NCBI GenBank assembly: GCA_963819645.1 | Contig: CAWFWZ010000011.1 | Span: 101,772 to 165,771, forward strand | Direction: 5' to 3' | Length of the DNA: 64,000 nt | DNA from: CAVVDY01 sp963819645 | Lineage (GTDB): Bacteria > Acidobacteriota > Terriglobia > Terriglobales > Acidobacteriaceae | Shown: positions 1-9,706 of the stretch, in pieces | Numbering within the stretch: position 1 is the stretch's first letter | Layout: each line of letters starts with the position of its first letter | Notes under the pieces: generated by a model | What the model was told of the DNA's origin: nothing | What the model saw: only the letters and a program-made list of their open reading frames with translations | The model's database searches: none | Made by a program: the position numbers and the translations under genes

Positions 1-580
1 ATGCGTATTTCCAGAGCAGTACGCCAGTCTTGGCGTCGAGGGCGTAGAGATTGCTGTCCTCGGAACTGATGTAAACGACTCCGCTGTCAACCGTGGGCGA
101 TGTGTCGACGATGCCGCCTGTTGTGTACCTCCATAGAAGCTCGCCGGTGGCGGCGTTCAAGGCGTACACGTTGTAATCAGTTGCACCGAAGTAAACCGCA
201 CCATTCACCACGGCGGGCGCAGCGGCACTACCTATCTCAGAATGCGTGTCATATTTCCACCAGAGTGCTCCGGTTGTGGCATTCACGGCATATAGATTTC
301 CATCTTCGTCCCCGAAATAGACAGTGCCATTGACTACTATCGGCGCGGTGGTAGCGAGTGCGCTCGGATAGAACCAAGCCCTCACCAGACTGCCGACGTT
401 GTTGGCGTTCAGGTGATTTTCATAAGGGTTGTAGCCGGTGTGACACACATCGAAGTGGACCGTCGGCCAGTTGATGTAGAGCGCGGTGTTCGGGCCGCCG
501 CAGCGGGTGACCCCTTGGGCTGAAGCCAGCGATGCAGTCAACGTCAGCAGGACTAGAGTACAAAGAGTTTTGATCTTCAC
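1..580 (-). CDS. Secreted PQQ-type beta-propeller repeat protein, truncated by window edge
   Basis: The frame opens with GTG at 580, preceded by a GAGG-type ribosome-binding site, and runs off the left edge after 193 codons. The first ~22 residues form a signal peptide ending near ASAQG. From about residue 75 there are successive ~40-residue blades with the PQQ-propeller signature: VVNGTVYFG then LYAVNATTGALWW, VVNGAVYFG then VYALNAATGELLW, and VDSGVVYIS then LYALDAKTGVLLW. Such repeats build an eight-bladed propeller in quinoprotein dehydrogenases and in BamB-like scaffolds. The part seen cannot tell an enzyme from a structural protein. It diverges from the next gene across a ~315-base gap. 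Export is inferred from the signal peptide; the repeat assignment is firm. Confidence 0.85.
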   Translation of the reverse strand, partial: MKIKTLCTLVLLTLTASLASAQGVTRCGGPNTALYINWPTVHFDVCHTGYNPYENHLNANNVGSLVRAWFYPSALATTAPIVVNGTVYFGDEDGNLYAVNATTGALWWKYDTHSEIGSAAAPAVVNGAVYFGATDYNVYALNAATGELLWRYTTGGIVDTSPTVDSGVVYISSEDSNLYALDAKTGVLLWKYA

Positions 581-895
581 GACTGACCTCTTGGGGGTGA
601 GACTTTGCTGAAATCCCGGTGCTTGTGCCGCAGAAAGGGGACGCAAAACCGCGATTATCCCATTGTTGCGAATAAAGGCAACGGAATTCGGCAGCGTGAA
701 GATTAATTTTGCCGCTCGCCTCGTCAGTTGCATGTTCGTGCTTCGGGTTTGCGAGAACGTGTCGTCGAAAGCGTAAGCGCAGTACCCGCGTGAGACCAGC
801 GCCTGGGCAAGTCGCCTGGAGCGCCGCTAAGTCTAAGATGGATACGTAATCGTCTATTCATTCTGCCGCTGGATAACAATCAAGGAGTTCCTCTC
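581..895. other. Divergent intergenic region
   Basis: This 315-base gap separates two divergently read genes and should hold both promoters. I see no convincing -35/-10 pair and no dispersed repeat. The only clear element is the AAGGAG ribosome-binding site at about 882-887 for the gene starting at 896. Confidence 0.5.
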
Positions 896-2661
896 ATGAA
901 GGGGCCGTGTGCTGCCGCTTGCCTTACCGTCCTTGTCGCCTTATCGCTCTTTAGCCATGCAGCCGATACCACCGCGGATGCGCAATTTAAATCGATTTAC
1001 GAGAAGGAATGGGCGTGGCGCCAGGCGCAGCGGGGCGAGGAAGACGATGATGGAGCGCCCGCTCACAGAAAGGTCCAGGCACAACTTCCCAAGGTCGATG
1101 CGGCAACGCAGGAGGCCAAGCTGGTCTATTGGACGGACGTCTTGCAGCAGCTCGACGGTATCAAGGCTTCGTCCCTGTCGCCCGCAGAGCAGATCAACTA
1201 CGCCGTGTACCGCGCGCAGATCCAGGGACTGGTGAACAGCCAGAAGTTTCGCGAATACGAGATGCCGTTCAACTCCGATTCGGCCTTCTGGTCAGGCATC
1301 ACGTACACGCCGCGCCAGCCATTTCATACCCTGGCGGACTACAACAACTACCTTTCGCAACTGAATGACATTCCGCGCTTCTTCAACGAAGAAACCGCCA
1401 ACATGCGCGCCGGATCGAAGCGCGGCTTCACGCCTCCGCAGGTAACGCTGGTGGGGCGCGATTCGTCGATCGCCTCAATCGCGAACGCCAAGACTCCCGA
1501 AGACACCGTCTTCTACGAGCCGTTCAAGAAGATGCCGGCCAACATTCCCGCAGCCGAGCAGGCGAAGCTGCGCGAACAAGCCGCCAAGGTGATTCGCGAC
1601 AAGGTGATGCCGGCCTATGCTGAACTGCTGAAGTTTGTGCGCGACGAATATATTCCTAATGCGCGCAAGACCCTCGCGGCGGAAGATTTGCCCGACGGCA
1701 AGGCGTACTACCAGTCGCAGATCCTTGACTACACCACGACGAACCTGACACCGGCGCAGATTCACCAGATCGGCCTCGACGAGATGGCGAAGATTCGCGC
1801 CGAGATGCTGGCCACCATGAAGCAGACGGGATTCAACGGAGAATTGCCGGCATTCCTGCACTTCCTGCGCACCGATCCGCAGTTCTATGCCAAGACGCCG
1901 GAGGAGTTGCTGATGCGGGCGGCCTAGATCGCCAAGGAGTTCGACGGCAAGGCGTCGCAGTACTTCGGTTATCTGCCGCGCGAGCGCTTCGCCATCAAGC
2001 CGGTGCCGGCCGATCAGGCGCCCTTCTACACCAGTGCTCGCGGCGGTCCGGGCGTCTACCTGGTGAATACCTACGACCTGCCGTCGCGTCCTCTATATAG
2101 CCTTCCCGCGCTGACGCTGCACGAGTCCGCGCCGGGGCACGCGTTCCAAATTCCGATCGCGATGGAGCACAAGAACCTGCCGCGCTTCCGCCAGGGACTA
2201 CATTTCGGCCTACGGCGAAGGTTGGGCGCTCTACTGCGAACGCCTCGGCACCGAGATGGGGATGTACCACACGCCGTACGAAACCTTCGGCATGCTGAGC
2301 TACCAGGCGTGGCGAGCGGCACGTCTGGTGGTCGACACCGGCATCCATTCGCAGGGCTGGACGCGCGAGCAGGCCCAGCAATACATGCGCGACAACACGG
2401 CGCTGTCCGATCACGAGATCGAAACCGAAGTCGATCGCTACATTTCGTGGCCCGGCCAGGCGCTCTCGTATTACCTGGGTGAGATGTCGATTCAGAAAAG
2501 CCGCCGCAAGGCCGAACAGGCGTTGGGCGAGAAGTTCAACATTCGCGCCTTCCACGACTCGGTTCTGGAGCTAGGGTCGGTGCCGCTGCCGGTGCTGGAA
2601 GCAGCACATCGACAAATTTATCCAGGCAGGAGGCAAGGGACCTTATCCGGATATGGAGTAG
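896..2661 (+). pseudogene. DUF885 family secreted protein, interrupted (one stop, two frame changes)
   Basis: ATG at 896 follows an AAGGAG site and a signal peptide (residues 1-23, ending SHAAD). The product matches the DUF885 family of putative secreted metal-dependent peptidases, ~590 residues when joined. Family landmarks are present but in different frames: LTLHESAPGHAFQ, then ISAYGEGWALYCERLG, then RAARLVVDTGIHSQGW and YISWPGQALSY. An in-frame TAG lies at 1925-1927. One extra G in the GGG at 2194-2196 shifts the frame before the EGWALYCE motif. A further extra base near 2601 precedes the C-terminus (GGKGPYPDME), which ends at 2661. The conserved motifs are intact across the breaks, so the damage is recent or due to sequence error. 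Peptidase activity is only a family prediction. Confidence 0.85.
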
Positions 2662-2828
2662 GCGGCCCGAGCGTTCGATCTGGAGGATAAGGGGCTTGGG
2701 GCGGCAGCAGCCCGAAGGGCGCCATTTGTTTTAGCGGTGGGCGTAAGCCCGCGGTAGGCGATCTCCCCCGTCCCATTTCGGTAACTGTTCACAGGTCGCG
2801 GTACGCCCTTCTCGTCCGCACGCGAGCT

Positions 2829-2834
2829 TATAAT
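2829..2834 (+). promoter_or_regulatory. Candidate -10 element for murE
   Basis: A perfect TATAAT ends nine bases before the murE ATG. A start site ~7 bases downstream would leave a leader of only 2-4 bases. No ribosome-binding site is visible before the ATG and no good -35 lies 16-18 bases upstream. If used, the transcript would be nearly leaderless. Confidence 0.4.
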
Positions 2835-2843
2835 CCCCTCAGA

Positions 2844-4352
2844 ATGAACTTTCTAAAGCTGCTGGACGGGGCGGAATACATCGCTCAGCAGGGCGACCCT
2901 GCCATCGCTGGACTCGACTACGACAGCCGTCGGGTCAAGCCGGGATGGTGCTTCGTCGCCATGAAGGGCGACACCACGGACGGCAACCTTTATATAGACA
3001 AGGCGATTGCGGCAGGCGCGATTGCCATTGTGAGCGATTCGTTACCGCCACGACCGGGTATTTCGTGGGCGCAGGTGACAAATGGACGCCGCGCACTGGC
3101 TCGTCTGAGCGCCAACTTCTATCATCGCCCGGCGGAGAAGCTCAAAATCACCGGCATCACCGGGACCAATGGCAAGACCACGACATCATTCATCCTGCAC
3201 CGCATGCTGCAAGCGGCCAAGCGCAAGACAATGCTGCTGGGTACGGTGGAATATCGAATCGGCGACGAGATTTTACCGTCGCCGCATACTACGCCCGAGT
3301 CGCTGGAGCTGAATCAACTGTTCGCCCGCGCTCTCAACGCCGGATGTACGGAAGCGGTAATGGAGGTTTCATCGCACGCGCTGGAGCAGGGAAGGGTGTA
3401 CGGGATCCCGTTCGACGTGGCGCTGTTCACCAATCTCACGCGCGACCATCTCGACTATCACCAGACGATGGAGAACTACTTCGCGGCGAAAACGATTTTG
3501 TTCAAGGGCTCGGGAGTCGAGCCGCCTCGCGCCGCCGTCGTGAACATCGAAGATCCGTACGGGCAAGAACTTTTGAAACTCTGCAAGAAGCAGGAAGAGC
3601 TGATTACGTACGGCGTTGATAAGGGCGACTTCCACGCGCGCGACATTAAGATCGAGCACAACGGCGTGCAGTTCACGCTGGTGACGCCGCAGGGCGAGCT
3701 TCCGATTTATACTCCGCTGCTGGGGCGGGTGAACTTATATAACCTGATTGCTGCATCGGCGGCGGCCTACGCGCGCGATGTCGATTTCACGGCGATGGCC
3801 GAGGCGGCTGACCAGATCGCGCAGATCGCCGGACGCTTCGAGCGAGTCGATGCCGGGCAGCCGTTCACCGTCATCGTCGACTACGCGCACACGCCCGACG
3901 CGCTGCTCAACCTGACGGCGTTGGCACGCGACTTCGTTCAGCAACGCGGTGGGCCTGGCCGGGTGATCACGGTGTTCGGCTGCGGAGGCGATCGCGATCG
4001 CAGCAAGCGTCCGATGATGGGCGAGGCGGCAGGGAATGGCAGCGACTTCGTCGTCCTGACCAGCGACAATCCGCGCAGCGAGAACCCGGTGGACATCATG
4101 AATGACGCCATGCCGGGAATTCAGCGCAGCGGCGCCAAGTACACGCTTGAGCCGAGTCGCAAGAAAGCGATTGAATTGGCGATCAATGAGGCGCACGCCG
4201 GAGACATCGTTCTGATCGCCGGCAAGGGCCACGAGAAGATTCAAGTCACGCGCGAGGGCACGTTGCCGTTCGACGATGTGCAGGTCGCGCGCGCCGCGCT
4301 GGAGCACGCAGGATACGGGTGCATCACGACAGCCCATCCTGCCACCGTATGA
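2844..4352 (+). CDS. murE: UDP-MurNAc-tripeptide synthetase MurE
   Basis: This 502-residue cytoplasmic Mur ligase adds the third amino acid of the peptidoglycan stem peptide to UDP-MurNAc-L-Ala-D-Glu using ATP. Domain order is the N-terminal UMAG-binding domain (1-100), the central ATPase with P-loop GTNGKTTT at 107-114, and the C-terminal domain. The C-terminal part carries DNPR (in TSDNPRSENP, about residue 407), the motif of enzymes that add meso-diaminopimelate, and VLIAGKGHE near 460. Length is normal. Its last bases overlap murF (ATGA), so the two are translationally coupled. It is the first dcw gene here: mraZ, mraW, ftsL and ftsI do not precede it. An adjacent TATAAT suggests its own promoter. 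Confidence 0.97.
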   Translation: MNFLKLLDGAEYIAQQGDPAIAGLDYDSRRVKPGWCFVAMKGDTTDGNLYIDKAIAAGAIAIVSDSLPPRPGISWAQVTNGRRALARLSANFYHRPAEKLKITGITGTNGKTTTSFILHRMLQAAKRKTMLLGTVEYRIGDEILPSPHTTPESLELNQLFARALNAGCTEAVMEVSSHALEQGRVYGIPFDVALFTNLTRDHLDYHQTMENYFAAKTILFKGSGVEPPRAAVVNIEDPYGQELLKLCKKQEELITYGVDKGDFHARDIKIEHNGVQFTLVTPQGELPIYTPLLGRVNLYNLIAASAAAYARDVDFTAMAEAADQIAQIAGRFERVDAGQPFTVIVDYAHTPDALLNLTALARDFVQQRGGPGRVITVFGCGGDRDRSKRPMMGEAAGNGSDFVVLTSDNPRSENPVDIMNDAMPGIQRSGAKYTLEPSRKKAIELAINEAHAGDIVLIAGKGHEKIQVTREGTLPFDDVQVARAALEHAGYGCITTAHPATV

Positions 4353-5720
4353 AACTTCCACTGTGGCGCGCAGCGGAGTTCATGCCCGCGACCGGCAGCT
4401 TCGACGGTGAAGCGGTCGCGGCTGGGTACTCCATCGATTCCCGAACCATTCAGCCGGGCGAGCTGTTCTTCGCCGTCAAAGGCGACCGCCTGGACGGGCA
4501 CGACTTTGTCGAAGCCGCACTTCAGGCCGGTGCGGTTGGCGCGGTCGTCCGAACAGACCAAGCTCAGCGCTTCCGCGATAACGACAAGTCGCGTTTGCTG
4601 GTAGTCGATGACACGCTGACCGCGCTTCAGCGACTGGGAGCGGCGGTGCGCCGGTTATGGGCGAAGCCGCTGATCGGCGTGACCGGTTCGGCCGGCAAGA
4701 CCACAACCAAGGAAATCATCGCGCACGTTCTCTCGACCCGGCACCGCGTGCTGAAGTCGCAAGGCAATCTCAACAACCAGTTTGGAATGCCGCTGCAGCT
4801 CCTTAAACTCGATCCCGAGCACGAGATGGCGGTCATCGAGATGGGCATGTCGCACGCCGGCGAGATCCGCGACCTTGCGGCGCTGGCCGAGCCGAACTGC
4901 GGCGTGGTGACCATGGTCGCTCCGGTACACCTGGAGTTCTTCGACTCAATTGCCGGCATTGCGCGCGCGAAATATGAGCTGATCGAATCGTTGCCGGCTG
5001 GCGGCATCGCGGTGCTGAATGCCGACGATCCGTACGTTTCGCAGTTCGGCCGCGACTTTCACGGGACCGTCGTGACGTTCGGGCTTCATAAACATGCTGC
5101 GGTGATGGCGAAGAACATTGAGGCGCACGGGTCAGCTGGGTCCATCTTCGACATAGTGGTCGAAGAGCACACGGTTCGGGGATCGCTGCCCCTGCTGGGC
5201 GAGCACAATATCTACAACGCGCTCGCGGGAATCGCGGTTGGGTTGGAGTATGGAGTGCCGCTGGAAGTCGCGGTGCAATCGCTGGCTTCGCTGGTCGCGG
5301 GCGATAAACGCGGCGAGGTGCTGCAAGTTAGCGGCGCCACAGTTATCAACGATTGCTACAATTCGAATCCGAAAGCTCTGGAAAGCATGATTCGTTCGCT
5401 GGCGCAGATCCAGGCGCAGCGGCATATCGTTGTTGCCGGCGAGATGCTGGAGCTTGGGCCCGCGGGCGAGACCCTGCATCGCGACAGCGGCCGCCACATG
5501 GGGCATTACGGAATCACCAAGCTGCTGGGCGTACGCGGGCTGGCAAAGGCCATGGTCGAAGGCGCGCACGAAGCGGGCGTGGATGCCGAGTTCGTCGATA
5601 CTCCTGAGGAGGCTGGCGAGTGGCTGAAGCGCGAGGTTGAGTCGGGAGACGCCGTGCTGCTTAAAGGCGTCGCGAGGCGTGCGCCTGGAGCGGGCGTTGG
5701 ATTTGTGGATGAAGGGTTGA
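4349..5720 (+). pseudogene. murF: UDP-MurNAc-tripeptide:D-Ala-D-Ala ligase MurF, frameshifted near its C-terminus
   Basis: MurF adds D-Ala-D-Ala to UDP-MurNAc-tripeptide, the last cytoplasmic step of the Park nucleotide pathway. ATG at 4349 overlaps the murE stop. P-loop GSAGKTTTK is at residues 113-121, with GNLNNQFGMPLQLL, VIEMGMSHAGEI and NDCYNSNPKALE following as expected. After GDAVLLK the frame leaves the family consensus. Reading CTTAAAGGCG (5660-5669) with one A fewer gives ASRGVRLERALDLWMKG and a stop at 5718-5720, the normal MurF end (~457 residues). As written, the frame runs on through repeat sequence to 5932. Since MurF is essential, sequence error is the simplest explanation. 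Confidence 0.93.
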
Positions 5721-5766
5721 GCGGGCGAGTAGAGGTCGGGTTTCTAAGATTTCTTGTGGTGGTCGG

Positions 5767-5997
5767 TGGAGCACGCTTCAGGCGTGCTAAGAAGTCGCTG
5801 TCGAGAGGGTTTGTATCAGGGCCTGACTTTAGTCGGGCCGACAAGGTGCCGAAAAACAGATGGGCTTTAGCCCCTGAGACTGCGCAGGGCCTAAAGGCCG
5901 GTTTCTCATGGGCAAGTCAACGGCACGGCTGAAGGCCGTGCCCTGATACAGAGCTCGCCAAGTCGAGTTTCATTGCACGCCAGAAGGCGTGCTCCAC
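5767..5997. repeat. REP-type palindrome cluster between murF and mraY
   Basis: Several hairpins follow one another: a GCACGCTTCAGGCGTGC palindrome at ~5770-5786, TTTGTATCAGGGC plus a TGACTTTAGTCGGGCC stem at ~5810-5840, GGGCTTTAGCCCC near 5863, and an inverted copy ending GCCCTGATACAGAGC near 5955. These are members of the window-wide REP family. No gene lies in this gap. Confidence 0.8.
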
Positions 5998-6030
5998 CCG
6001 AAATTGACAAATCTATAGACGGGGACGAAT

Positions 6031-7168
6031 TTGCTCTATTGGCTGCTATATCAGCAGGGCTTTCTGGTCTTTCATATCGGTCCGTTCCGAATCTTTCGCT
6101 ATTTGACTTTTCGCACTACCTTCGCCAGCCTGACCGCAATGTTCATGGGACTGGTCGTCGGGCCGGCGGTGGTGCGGCGGCTGCAGCAGTTCCAGATCGG
6201 CCAGTACATCCGCGAGGAAGGCCCCAAGGCGCACCAGAAAAAAGCTGGAACTCCCACGATGGGCGGCGTTTTGATCGTCGTCGCCATGGTGGTCCCGACG
6301 TTGTTGTGGGCGGACCTGAGTAATCGCTTTGTGTGGATCGCCGTCGTCTCGACCCTTGCCTTCGGAGCCATCGGATTTGCCGACGACTATCTGAAGGTGG
6401 TCCATCGTCGTAACCTTGGCCTCAGCGGCCGAGCCAAGCTGGCGTATCAGTTCGCCGCGGCCTTCGCGGTGGCGATCACCCTGATCGCTTTGCAGCACTA
6501 CGGGCTCTACTCGACGCGATTGATCGTCCCGTTTTTCAAGCGCTTTCGGCCTGACCTGGTCATCAGCAGCTGGTTGCACACGCCATGGTGGCCACTGGCG
6601 TTCCTACCTTTCTTTATCTTTGTTGCGCTCGTCATTGTCGGTTCCAGCAATGCCGTGAACCTGACGGACGGTCTCGACGGTCTGGCGATCGGATGCACGG
6701 TCATCGCGGCCGGGGCGCTGACTATCCTTACTTATGTCAGCGGCCACGCGGTGTTCGCCGATTATCTTGAGCTGTCCAAAGATGCCCCAGGTGTCGGAGC
6801 TCACCATCTTCTGCGGCTCCATGGTCGGGTCGGCCATCGGCTTTCTCTGGTATAACGCTCATCCCGCTGAGGTCTTCATGGGCGATGTCGGCTCGCTCGC
6901 CCTGGGAGGCGCCATCGGCACGGTCGCCGTCCTCATCAAGCAGGAGCTGTTGCTGCCCTTTATCGGCGGAATCTTCGTCATCGAGGCGCTGTCGGTCATC
7001 CTGCAAGTCGGCTCCTACAAGCTGCGCAAGAAGCGCATCTTCAAGATGGCGCCCATCCATCACCACTTCGAACTGCTGGGCTGGAGCGAGTCAAAAGTCA
7101 TCGTGCGCTTCTGGATTGCCTCGCTGGTGTTTGCACTCTTTGCTCTCACCACACTGAAATTGCGCTAG
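6031..7168 (+). pseudogene. mraY: Phospho-MurNAc-pentapeptide transferase MraY, single frameshift
   Basis: MraY transfers phospho-MurNAc-pentapeptide to undecaprenyl phosphate in the inner membrane, giving lipid I. The start is TTG at 6031 after GGGGA. The frame shows the multi-pass membrane profile and family motifs: EEGPKAHQKKAGTPTMGG, FADDYLKV and SNAVNLTDGLDGLA. Near 6779-6784 the sequence TCCAAAGATGCC contains one A too many. Removing it joins YLELSK to MPQVSELTIFCGSMVG and on to HPAEVFMGDVGSLALGG, PIHHHFE and the stop at 7166-7168. The joined length (~378 codons) is normal. The gene is essential and single-copy in relatives, so this is more likely an error than decay. Confidence 0.93.
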
Positions 7169-7210
7169 CCGCTCGCGGAAGTGGCACAATGAGAGCTTCG
7201 GGTTTCAGCG

Positions 7211-8611
7211 ATGGATGTCAACGGCAAACGCGTTCTGGTCGTCGGGCTGGGGAAATCCGGCGTGGCCTCCGCCCTTTTCCTGCATAAGCGGGGCGCGCGC
7301 GTGTCCGTGTCCGACGCGAAATCGCCGGAGCAGCTTCGCAATGAAATTCCCGCGCTGCTCGATGCCGGTATCACGGTTGAGACCGGGGAGCACGGTGAGC
7401 GCACCTTCCGCGAGCAGGACCTGATCGTTATCAGCCCGGGCGTTCCGTTCGACATGCCGCAACTTGCGCGAGCGCGTGAGCGCGGCGTTCCCATCATCGG
7501 CGAAGTCGAACTGGCCTATCGATTTCTGAAGGGCAACATCGTCGCGGTCACCGGTTCGAACGGCAAGACCACGACTACAACGCTGGCGGGCGACGTGATC
7601 GCGGCCTCGGGACGCGACACGCTGGTAGGCGGCAACATCGGAACGCCGGCCGTCAGCTTCGTCGACACGGCGACCGAGCAGACCTGGGTTGTGCTGGAAA
7701 TCAGCAGCTTTCAGCTGGAGAGCATCGAGAGCTTCCGCCCCAAAATTGCAGTCGTCCTGAACGTCACGCCTGACCACCTCGACCGCCATTACAGCTTTGA
7801 AAACTACACAGCCGCGAAGGCGCGTGTCTTCGAGAACCAGACGGATGCTGATTTCGCGGTGCTGAACGCCGATGACCCAACCTGCGTCGCGATGGCGAAG
7901 AATGTGAAGTCTCGCGTGTACTGGTTCAGCCGCCTGCGCGAGGTCGAGCGCGGAGCTTTCGTGCGAGGTAAAGAAATCGTCTGGCGAGATGACAAGCGCG
8001 AGGCAAGCATCCTGCCGGTGAGCGATATCTCACTCAAGGGTGCGCACAATCTGGAGAACGTGCTGGCGGCGGTGTGCATCGGCATGCTGGTAAAAGCCGA
8101 GCCCGCTGCCATCCGGCGCGCGGTCGAAGAGTTTCGTGCAGTCGAGCATCGTCTGGAATACGTCGGCGCGGTGCGGGGCGTCGAGTACTACAACGATTCC
8201 AAGGCGACGAATGTTGACGCGACCATCAAGGCCATTCAGTCCTTCCCGGGCCGCCTGCACCTCATCCTAGGCGGCAAAGATAAAGGTAGCGACTACACCA
8301 TTTTGAACGAACTTCTCAGCCAGCGGGCCAAGCGGGTTTACACCATCGGTGCTGCCGCCGCCAAAATTGAGTCGCAGCTTCGCGGCGTCGAGGTGTTGCA
8401 CTCGGAAACGCTGGAAGCCGCGGTCAAACGCGCCAGTGAAGTAGCCGAAGCGGGTGACGTTGTCCTGCTGGCACCGGCGTGTGCCAGCTTCGATCAATTT
8501 CAGAGCTACGAACATCGCGGGCGGGTTTTCAAGGGGCTGGTGCGAGGCCTGGCTGCTCGCGAAGGCGAACGCCAAGGCGTGACAACTCCTACTTCCGGAG
8601 GCGTCAGCTAA
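7211..8611 (+). CDS. murD: UDP-MurNAc-L-alanine:D-glutamate ligase MurD
   Basis: This intact 466-residue cytoplasmic Mur ligase adds D-glutamate to UDP-MurNAc-L-Ala. The N-terminal Rossmann-like domain begins VLVVGLGKSGVAS. The ATPase P-loop GSNGKTTTT lies at 115-123, followed by ISSFQLESI, LNVTPDHLDRH and the C-terminal YYNDSKATNVDAT and LILGGKDKG motifs. ATG at 7211 lies 42 bases after mraY. The stop TAA (8609-8611) shares its last base with the ftsW ATG (TAATG), indicating coupled translation with the lipid II flippase/polymerase gene. Confidence 0.97.
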   Translation: MDVNGKRVLVVGLGKSGVASALFLHKRGARVSVSDAKSPEQLRNEIPALLDAGITVETGEHGERTFREQDLIVISPGVPFDMPQLARARERGVPIIGEVELAYRFLKGNIVAVTGSNGKTTTTTLAGDVIAASGRDTLVGGNIGTPAVSFVDTATEQTWVVLEISSFQLESIESFRPKIAVVLNVTPDHLDRHYSFENYTAAKARVFENQTDADFAVLNADDPTCVAMAKNVKSRVYWFSRLREVERGAFVRGKEIVWRDDKREASILPVSDISLKGAHNLENVLAAVCIGMLVKAEPAAIRRAVEEFRAVEHRLEYVGAVRGVEYYNDSKATNVDATIKAIQSFPGRLHLILGGKDKGSDYTILNELLSQRAKRVYTIGAAAAKIESQLRGVEVLHSETLEAAVKRASEVAEAGDVVLLAPACASFDQFQSYEHRGRVFKGLVRGLAAREGERQGVTTPTSGGVS

Positions 8612-9702
8612 TGGCCAAGCGCGTCAGCGTCGACAAGTGGCTGTTCGCTGTCACCCTGCTGCTGGTGTTTGTGGGCCTGGTGATGGTCTTTAGCGCCTCG
8701 GCGGTAATGGCCAAGCAGCGCTTCGGTTCACCGTACAGTTTCTTGTTTAAGCAACTGGCATGGGCAGCGGCCGGATTGGTCGCCATGGTCGCGGTGATGA
8801 ACATCGACTACAAGCAGCTTCGCCGCCCGACTGTGGTATTCACTTTTCTGGGAACCACGTGCCTGCTGCTGATTGCTGTCTTCTTCTTCCGCGACTCGCA
8901 CAACACGCATCGCTGGATCAAGGTCGGCATTCTATCCTTCCAGCCTTCCGAATTGGCGAAGCCGGCGATCATCCTTTATCTGGCGTACTTCCTCGAGAGC
9001 CGCTGGCAGCAGATTACCGACTGGAAGCATGTACTTCTTCCCGCGGCCGCGCCCACCATATTGTTAGCGTTGTTAATCGTGAAGGAGCCGGACTTGGGCA
9101 CCGCGGTCGCGTGCATGGCGATCACCGCTGCTGTGCTATATGTCGCGGGCATGAAGACGCGATACTTCGCCTATGCCTTGGCAGCTTCGGTCGTACCGTT
9201 ATATTTTCTGATCGTGCGCGTACCCTGGCGCTGGAACCGCATCATGGCGTTCCTCGATCCTTATAAGGATCCGCAGGGCCATGGGTTTCACATCATCCAG
9301 TCGATGATCGCGGTCGGTACGGGCGGCCTCACCGGCGCGGGCTTGATGGAAGGCAAGCAGAAGCTGTTCTATCTGCCCGAGCCGCATACCGACTTCATCT
9401 TCGCCAACATCGCCGAGGAGCTTGGGTTGTGGGGATCGCTGCTGATCGTCCTTCTGTTCAGCATCTTCCTGTTTCGCGGCTTACGCGTGGCGCTGCGCAC
9501 CGAGGATCCCTTCGCGCGTTTTCTCGCGACCGGCATCACCGCGATGGTCGTCATCCAGGCGCTCATTAATATGAGCGTCGTGCTGGGCATGATGCCGACC
9601 AAGGGCATCCCCTTGCCATTCATCTCTTACGGCGGCTCGTCGTTGTTTATCACCCTGGCCAGCGTGGGAGTCCTTCTGAACATCACGCAACAAACCGACT
9701 AA
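8611..9702 (+). CDS. ftsW: Septal peptidoglycan glycosyltransferase FtsW (SEDS family)
   Basis: FtsW is a ten-helix SEDS protein that polymerises lipid II at the septum with its class B PBP partner. I chose ATG at 8611 because it overlaps the murD stop and gives MAKRVSVDKWLF, a normal FtsW start; an upstream GTG at 8479 lies inside murD. The 363-residue protein shows repeated hydrophobic segments, SFQPSELAKPAIILYLA, EPDLGTAV, and the C-terminal GMMPTKGIPLPFISYGG signature. Its partner FtsI is not encoded in this window. RodA is the alternative paralogue, but the dcw location argues for FtsW. Confidence 0.95.
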   Translation: MAKRVSVDKWLFAVTLLLVFVGLVMVFSASAVMAKQRFGSPYSFLFKQLAWAAAGLVAMVAVMNIDYKQLRRPTVVFTFLGTTCLLLIAVFFFRDSHNTHRWIKVGILSFQPSELAKPAIILYLAYFLESRWQQITDWKHVLLPAAAPTILLALLIVKEPDLGTAVACMAITAAVLYVAGMKTRYFAYALAASVVPLYFLIVRVPWRWNRIMAFLDPYKDPQGHGFHIIQSMIAVGTGGLTGAGLMEGKQKLFYLPEPHTDFIFANIAEELGLWGSLLIVLLFSIFLFRGLRVALRTEDPFARFLATGITAMVVIQALINMSVVLGMMPTKGIPLPFISYGGSSLFITLASVGVLLNITQQTD

Positions 9703-9706
9703 GACT

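Noticed and set aside
1925..1927. UAG recoded as a sense codon in this organism
   Set aside because: Intact genes such as ftsA and mraY end normally with TAG, so UAG is a stop; the two internal TAGs sit in genes with other lesions.
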